A DNA stretch of 64,000 bases, taken from NCBI GenBank assembly GCA_016124955.1, contig WGMR01000002.1, forward strand, positions 1-64,000. The letters are read 5' to 3'. The position numbers and the translations under genes were made by a program. The notes beneath the pieces were generated by a model, which was not told the origin of the DNA, searched no databases, and saw only the letters and a program-made list of their open reading frames with translations. This document shows, in pieces, positions 59,387-64,000 of the stretch. Position 1 is the first letter of the stretch. Every line of letters begins with the position of its first letter. The DNA comes from Alphaproteobacteria bacterium. Its GTDB lineage: Bacteria > Pseudomonadota > Alphaproteobacteria > UBA9219 > RFNS01.

Positions 59387-61147
59387 TCAATAAACCTCGA
59401 CAGACGCGGGCATACGAGCCGCGAGACCGGGGCTGAACACGCCCGTAAATACCTGCATCGCGCGGTCCAGCCGCACCGCCACGTCAGACATCGCGCCAAC
59501 GGCGCCGACCTGCTTGTTGATCTGTTCGATGATTTTCATAATGCGCTCGGCAGGGCTAAGCGGCTTGGGGAACGGTTGCACCAGCACCGGCGCATCGGCA
59601 GCCAGCGCAAGCTTTGCGCGCACATACTGCATGGCGGTATCGAAACCGCCCAATTCATCCACCAGTCCGTTCTTCAGCGCTTGCGCGCCCGTGAACACGC
59701 GGCCCTTGGCGACATCGGACATGCGTTCAGGCGGTATCTTGCGCGCTTCCGCCACGTGATCGACGAAATTTTTGTAGATATCGTCGATCAGCATGTTGGC
59801 GCGTTCCTGCTCGGCCGGGGTGTAATCGCTGAGGAACGACCACATGCCGCCATGTTCACCCTGCTGCAAAATGCCCCAGTTGATGCCAAGTTTCTTCCAC
59901 ATATCTTCGGTTACATATTTACCGCCGACAACGCCGATCGAACCCGTGAGCGTTCCCGGCTGCGCGACGATATAATCGGCGTTCATAGCGATCCAGTAGC
60001 CGCCGGAACCGGCGACGTTTGCCATTGATACAACCACGACCTTGCCCTTTTCCTTTGCCCGCACCACCGCACGGCGAATGGTTTCGGCCGCGATGGGCGA
60101 ACCGCCTGGGCTGTCGATGCGGAAAATAATCGCTTGCACGTTTTCATCTTCCCCCGCCAGCGCGATGGCGCGCGCAATCTCCTCGGACCCCGCGATGCCG
60201 CCGCCGAAGCGCCCGGCCGGGCCGCCGCCCTGCACGATCATGCCGTCAGCATGCACGAGCGCGACCTTGGCTTTCGGTTCCTCGCTTTGATGGGCGAAGC
60301 CGATATACTGGGCGGGCGATACGAACGCGGCGTCATCGCCATATTCGCTGTCGATCAACGCATCCAGCTCATCGGTATAGCCGATTTTATCGACCAGCTT
60401 CAGTTGCAGCGCCGCTTCAGCCGTATAAGGGCCGTTTTCGATCAGCCATTGCGCATCCTTCAGCCCCAGCCCGCGGCCCGCCGCGACGCCTTCGGCCATT
60501 TGCTGCGCAACATCCTGCATCAGCGCCTGCATCATCGCGCGCGCGGGTTCGCTGAAATCATCCCGGGTCAGGCTTTCCATCGCATTCTTGTATTCTTCGC
60601 GCTGCATAAAGTTTGCGCGCACGCCGATATCGGCCAGGGCGGTTTTCGCGAACGGCACTTCGGCGCGCAGCCCCGTCAACCCGACAATGCCGACAGGCTG
60701 CAGCCAAATTTGTTCGAACGCGGACGCAAGGTAATAGGCGCGGCTGCCGGAGCTGAATTCCCCGAAGCTGGGGGCGAAGGCGTACGAAAATTTTCCGCTT
60801 TCACGGAAACGCCTGAGCGCGGCCATGATTTCCTGCGCCTGCGCCATCGGCGGCAAATTGGCGCCAAAACGCGCCACGACACCAAGCACGCGCGGATCCT
60901 TGCGCGCGCGATCGAGTGCGCGCACGACATCCTGCAAAACGGTTTCCTGTTCGCGTACCGCAAAATCAAGCGGGCCGGAACTTTCCTGTTCCACCAACGG
61001 CTTGTTGAAATCGAGCGCGAGGACGATCTTTTCCGGCTCCGGCGCGGGCGCATGCCGCAGATTGGCGGCAATAAAACCGGCGGTGATGACAAGCCCCGTC
61101 GCCAACAGGCCGATAGCGGCGAAAATACGGATCACGATCTTTTTCAT
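59387..61147 (-). CDS. sppA: Signal peptide peptidase SppA, long form
   Basis: The ATG at 61147 with AGGGG upstream gives 586 residues; the longer in-frame form is antisense to the photolyase gene. An N-terminal hydrophobic anchor precedes tandem S49 domains. The catalytic Lys is in REEYKNAMESLTRDD and the Ser in NVAGSGGYWIAM. It degrades leftover signal peptides at the inner membrane. Length matches the 67-kDa E. coli form. Confidence 0.93.
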   Translation of the reverse strand: MKKIVIRIFAAIGLLATGLVITAGFIAANLRHAPAPEPEKIVLALDFNKPLVEQESSGPLDFAVREQETVLQDVVRALDRARKDPRVLGVVARFGANLPPMAQAQEIMAALRRFRESGKFSYAFAPSFGEFSSGSRAYYLASAFEQIWLQPVGIVGLTGLRAEVPFAKTALADIGVRANFMQREEYKNAMESLTRDDFSEPARAMMQALMQDVAQQMAEGVAAGRGLGLKDAQWLIENGPYTAEAALQLKLVDKIGYTDELDALIDSEYGDDAAFVSPAQYIGFAHQSEEPKAKVALVHADGMIVQGGGPAGRFGGGIAGSEEIARAIALAGEDENVQAIIFRIDSPGGSPIAAETIRRAVVRAKEKGKVVVVSMANVAGSGGYWIAMNADYIVAQPGTLTGSIGVVGGKYVTEDMWKKLGINWGILQQGEHGGMWSFLSDYTPAEQERANMLIDDIYKNFVDHVAEARKIPPERMSDVAKGRVFTGAQALKNGLVDELGGFDTAMQYVRAKLALAADAPVLVQPFPKPLSPAERIMKIIEQINKQVGAVGAMSDVAVRLDRAMQVFTGVFSPGLAARMPASVEVY

Positions 61148-61225
61148 GACACCCCTGTAACAGCCCGATTGCGACCGGACCGTTATAACAGTATCACTGG
61201 ATGAAAACCAGCGGCAGGATGCCCG

Positions 61226-62674
61226 ATGACGGTAACCTCTACACCCATAATATATTGGCACAGGCAAGATCTGCGCCTGCGCGATAACCCGGCGCTTTGC
61301 TGGGCGGCGGAACGCGGCCCCGTCATTCCGGTTTATATATTGTGCGACGATGATGCCGGCCGGTGGCCGCTTGGCGGCGCTTCGCGCTGGTGGCTTCACC
61401 ATTCCCTCGACCATTTGCGGCAAACATATGCAAAACGCGGCATCACGCTTGTATTTCGTCGCGGGATGGCGCTTGAAGCCCTGCACGCGCTGGCGAAGGA
61501 AACCGGCGCCAAGTCCGTGACATGGAATCGTTGCTACGAACCGCACGCGACCGAGCGCGATACGCAGATCAAAAACGCGCTGCATAAAAACGGCATAACG
61601 GTCACCAGCCACAATGCCGCGCTTTTGCATGAGCCGTGGGATATTGAAACAGTAGGCGGCGGGCCATACAGGGTTTTCACGCCCTTTCACAAGGCCTGCA
61701 TGGCGGCGCCGAACCCGCCGCGCACGCTGGAAGCCCCGGCGCTTATGGCGGCGCCGGCCACACCTGTGCCGGGCGACGATTTGCACGCGTGGCGATTGCT
61801 GCCGAACACGCCGGATTGGGCAAGCGGTTTGCGCAAAAGCTGGGAGCCGGGCGAAGCAAACGCATACGAGGTTGCACGCGATTTCACCGAAGACGCTTCG
61901 GGCGGTTACAAGGCCGACCGCGACCGGCCGGATAAACCGGGCACATCGCGCCTTTCTCCTCACCTCCATTTTGGGGAAATAAGCCCGCAGCAGATATGGG
62001 AACTGGCGGAATCCGCAATTGCGGAAGGCAAGACACACGCAGCCGGGGCGGAGGCGTTTCTACGGCAGCTCATTTGGCGGGAATTCAGCTATCACCTGCT
62101 TTACCATTTTCCCGCCACTGCCGAAAAACCGCTGCAACCGAGCTTCGCGCATTTTCCATGGGATACGGATGAAGTGACGTTGCGTGCATGGCAACGCGGC
62201 CGGACCGGGTTCCCTATCGTGGATGCGGGCATGCGGCAATTGTGGCAGACGGGCTGGATGCATAACCGCGTGCGGATGATCGTCGCTTCGTTCCTCGTGA
62301 AAGATCTTCTAATCCCGTGGCAAGAAGGCGCGCGGTGGTTTTGGGATACGCTGGTCGATGCCGATCTTGCGAACAACACAGCGGGCTGGCAATGGATTGC
62401 GGGTTGCGGCGCCGATGCCGCACCCTACTTCCGTATCTTCAACCCCGTGTTGCAGGGCAAGAAATTCGACCCGCGGGGCGATTACGTGCGCCGCTTTGTG
62501 CCGGAACTGGCGAAGCTGCCGGATGCCCATATCCATGCCCCGTGGCTTGCTCCACCCGAAACGCTTGGCAAAGCCGGGGTTATACTTGGCAAAAACTACC
62601 CCGAACCGATCGTTAACCACGCGGCGGCGCGCTTGCGCGCGCTCGATGCCTACCGGCAAACCCGGAAAGCCTAG
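61226..62674 (+). CDS. phrB: Deoxyribodipyrimidine photolyase / cryptochrome
   Basis: The 482-residue protein has an N-terminal antenna domain (IYWHRQDLRLRDNPAL) and a FAD-binding domain ending in WQWIAGCGADAAPYFRIFNP, with the conserved Trp region. It repairs cyclobutane pyrimidine dimers with light (class I). A cryptochrome role cannot be excluded by eye. It is divergent from sppA. Confidence 0.94.
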   Translation: MTVTSTPIIYWHRQDLRLRDNPALCWAAERGPVIPVYILCDDDAGRWPLGGASRWWLHHSLDHLRQTYAKRGITLVFRRGMALEALHALAKETGAKSVTWNRCYEPHATERDTQIKNALHKNGITVTSHNAALLHEPWDIETVGGGPYRVFTPFHKACMAAPNPPRTLEAPALMAAPATPVPGDDLHAWRLLPNTPDWASGLRKSWEPGEANAYEVARDFTEDASGGYKADRDRPDKPGTSRLSPHLHFGEISPQQIWELAESAIAEGKTHAAGAEAFLRQLIWREFSYHLLYHFPATAEKPLQPSFAHFPWDTDEVTLRAWQRGRTGFPIVDAGMRQLWQTGWMHNRVRMIVASFLVKDLLIPWQEGARWFWDTLVDADLANNTAGWQWIAGCGADAAPYFRIFNPVLQGKKFDPRGDYVRRFVPELAKLPDAHIHAPWLAPPETLGKAGVILGKNYPEPIVNHAAARLRALDAYRQTRKA

Positions 62675-62677
62675 GGC

Positions 62678-62770
62678 TTACAGATAGTTATGGGCGACCG
62701 CGCGCACGATTTCGGCATGGTTGACAAGCGAAGGCGTTTCCACGATCTTGCAGCCCTGAATTTGCAGGCA
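62678..62770 (-). pseudogene. Possible relic C-terminal coding fragment
   Basis: On the minus strand a 30-codon stretch ends at the TAA at 62678-62680 and is closed upstream by another TAA. It encodes [13 protein letters not shown] followed by SLVNHAEIVRAVAHNYL. The sequence looks protein-like and uses the local GC-rich codon style, but has no start codon other than an internal GTG. It may be the end of a lost gene. I do not recognise the family. Confidence 0.25.
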
Positions 62771-62795
62771 TTACAGAGATAAACAAGGATCAGTC

Positions 62796-62957
62796 ATGGC
62801 CAAGGTAAAGACCGCCGTTAAGATGGAAAGCACGGAAGGCACCGGCACGATTTACGTGACGAAGAAGAACCCGCGCAACCAGAAGAAGCTTGAGCTTCGC
62901 AAGTACGACCCGAAGCTGCGCAAGCACGTGATGTTCAAGGAAGGCAAGCTGAAGTAA
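62796..62957 (+). CDS. rpmG: 50S ribosomal protein L33
   Basis: The 53-residue protein starts [20 protein letters not shown] and continues [20 protein letters not shown], ending [13 protein letters not shown]. It is a standard L33 of the Cys-free type. AAGGATCAGTC precedes the ATG. It is convergent with the next gene with no base between the two stop codons. Confidence 0.97.
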   Translation: MAKVKTAVKMESTEGTGTIYVTKKNPRNQKKLELRKYDPKLRKHVMFKEGKLK

Positions 62958-64000
62958 TCACTTCCTTGCCACAAACATCGTGCCGACAACCGGCAGGCCG
63001 GATTCAAGCCGCAACGTAAAATCTTCACATACCAGAACTTCGTAGCCGTGCCGGGTCGCCAGCCTGCGCAGATAGCTTTGCTTGTGCGCGAAACGCTTCA
63101 CAAGATTGAGCGCGTAATCCACCCCGGCATTTTCGCTCAGCATTTCGGTGGTCAGCGCAAACAGGCCGCCGGGGCGCAGCGCGCCATGCACGGCTTCGAA
63201 CAAACGTTCGAGCGGCCCGATATAAGGCAGCACATCGACCACGACCGCGATATCGGTCTCAAGGCCGTTTTCCTTCATCACATCGACAATGTCGCCGGTG
63301 TAAAGCTTGTCATAAAGGCGGCGCTGGCGCGCCTGATTGAGCATGGCTGGCGAAAGGTCGATCCCCACCAGGCTTTTCGCGCATGACTTGAACACAAGCC
63401 CCGGCAGCCCCGTGCCGCAACCGAGATCGAGAACGTCATAGCGCCTGCCCGCTTCAAGAAACGGCCCCAGCGCTTCCCGCATCACCGTTGGCGCCTTGTA
63501 CCCAAGCACGCTGATGAGCTTGTCATCGAAATGTTCCGCGATCATGTTGAACAGGCCCCGCACATATTCGCTCCCGAGCCCGCTCGGCCCCGTATATTCC
63601 GCCAGTTCGACCATGCCGCGCATATTGTCGTCCGGTTTCAGCGCCATGTAATGATCGAAGGCTTTTCTGGCCTTCTCGATCGCGCCGATGGTCGCGTAAG
63701 CGCGCCCGAGATGAAGCCACGTATCGGCATGATCGGCGTTATGCCATGCCAGATTTTCAAGCAAAGCGACGGCTTCGGTATGGCGCTGCAGCCATATCAG
63801 CGCCATGCTGAACTTGATGGAAAAATCGACACCCGGGCTGGCGCCAAGCAGAAAAATTTCCTGCGCCACCTCGGCCGCTTCCCGCCAGCGTTCCTGCGCG
63901 GCCAGCAGATGACATAGCTCGCACATGCCCGGCACATTGCCGGGCACGCGTTCGATGAAGGCGCGGAGCATTTCTTCCGCCTCCCCATCCTTGCCATGCC
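62958..64000 (-). CDS. TPR-containing methyltransferase, 5' end outside window
   Basis: The frame stays open to the window edge (HGKDGEAEE precedes the first in-window Met at 63971), so the start is missing. The visible part has TPR-like helices (about 1-120 of the in-window protein) and a class I SAM methyltransferase with YDVLDLGCGTGLPG, SLVGIDLSPAML and LRPGGLFALTTE. The closest pattern is a ubiquinone/menaquinone-type methyltransferase fused to TPRs. Target unknown. Confidence 0.82.
   Translation of the reverse strand, partial: HGKDGEAEEMLRAFIERVPGNVPGMCELCHLLAAQERWREAAEVAQEIFLLGASPGVDFSIKFSMALIWLQRHTEAVALLENLAWHNADHADTWLHLGRAYATIGAIEKARKAFDHYMALKPDDNMRGMVELAEYTGPSGLGSEYVRGLFNMIAEHFDDKLISVLGYKAPTVMREALGPFLEAGRRYDVLDLGCGTGLPGLVFKSCAKSLVGIDLSPAMLNQARQRRLYDKLYTGDIVDVMKENGLETDIAVVVDVLPYIGPLERLFEAVHGALRPGGLFALTTEMLSENAGVDYALNLVKRFAHKQSYLRRLATRHGYEVLVCEDFTLRLESGLPVVGTMFVARK

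Noticed and set aside
61461-61472. CGTCGCGGGATGG inside the photolyase gene, resembling the tRNA-fMet 5' end
   Set aside because: The match is about a dozen bases and falls in codons for RRGMA in the conserved protein, so it is a coincidence.
61148-62038. N-terminal extension of the sppA frame
   Set aside because: It is antisense to the photolyase gene. The ATG at 61147 has a ribosome-binding site followed by a membrane anchor.

Overview
The window reads as chromosomal DNA of a free-living alphaproteobacterium, perhaps Rhodospirillales-like. Four things point there: a GcrA cell-cycle regulator with GANTC sites upstream; an rRNA operon followed by tRNA-fMet; an initiator tRNA with the AGG/CCU anticodon stem common in this class; and the conserved gene blocks hom-glpX-recJ and bamE / ubiquinol-cytochrome c chaperone / DUF177 / rpmF / plsX / fabH / ihfA / merR. 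No phage, transposase, integrase or CRISPR array was seen.

Layout. 1-1426: 3' part of 23S rRNA, 5S rRNA, a strong terminator, then a separate promoter and leader running into tRNA-fMet. The leader holds two perfect 87-bp tandem repeats, each starting with the first 19 nt of that tRNA and also carrying an antisense copy of its D-arm. 1446-4087: a sulfur module (rhodanese-DUF2892 and a persulfide-dioxygenase-like hydrolase), then an outer-membrane barrel behind a promoter with two Fur-like boxes and a 16-bp palindrome. 4197-19850: a large envelope polysaccharide locus with membrane proteins, glycosyltransferase, SDRs, sugar-nucleotide enzymes and methyltransferases. It includes all four enzymes of the GDP-D,D-heptose route (GmhA, HddA, GmhB, HddC) plus a transaldolase able to supply sedoheptulose 7-phosphate. 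19933-23252: Kdo synthesis (KdsD, KdsA) and phospholipid synthesis (PssA, Psd). 23380-28572: two unknown proteins, LOG, icd, gcrA and a SpoT-like HD hydrolase. 28611-37178: parE, recJ, glpX, hom, a lipoprotein and PHA synthase phaC.

37190-49000: a small AT-richer gene and a relic phaC tail, a gamma carbonic anhydrase homologue, argC, rpsI-rplM with long Ala/Lys/Pro-rich N-terminal extensions, a histidine-bearing membrane protein, cutA, tRNA-Pro(GGG), and the conserved merR-ihfA-fabH-plsX-rpmF...bamE block. 48628-64000: uvrB preceded by two atypical receiver-like proteins, the run gltX-cysS-trmJ-folB-uvrC-pgsA, a BASS transporter, sppA, photolyase, rpmG and a TPR-methyltransferase gene cut by the window edge.

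The most unusual feature is the tRNA-fMet leader repeat array, which could form competing structures with the tRNA it precedes. Next come a sugar dehydrogenase homologue lacking its catalytic cysteine, a decayed methyltransferase fused to a GT2 glycosyltransferase, the self-contained heptose module, and the receiver pair upstream of uvrB. All functional calls come from reading motifs and gene order by eye; no database search was run.
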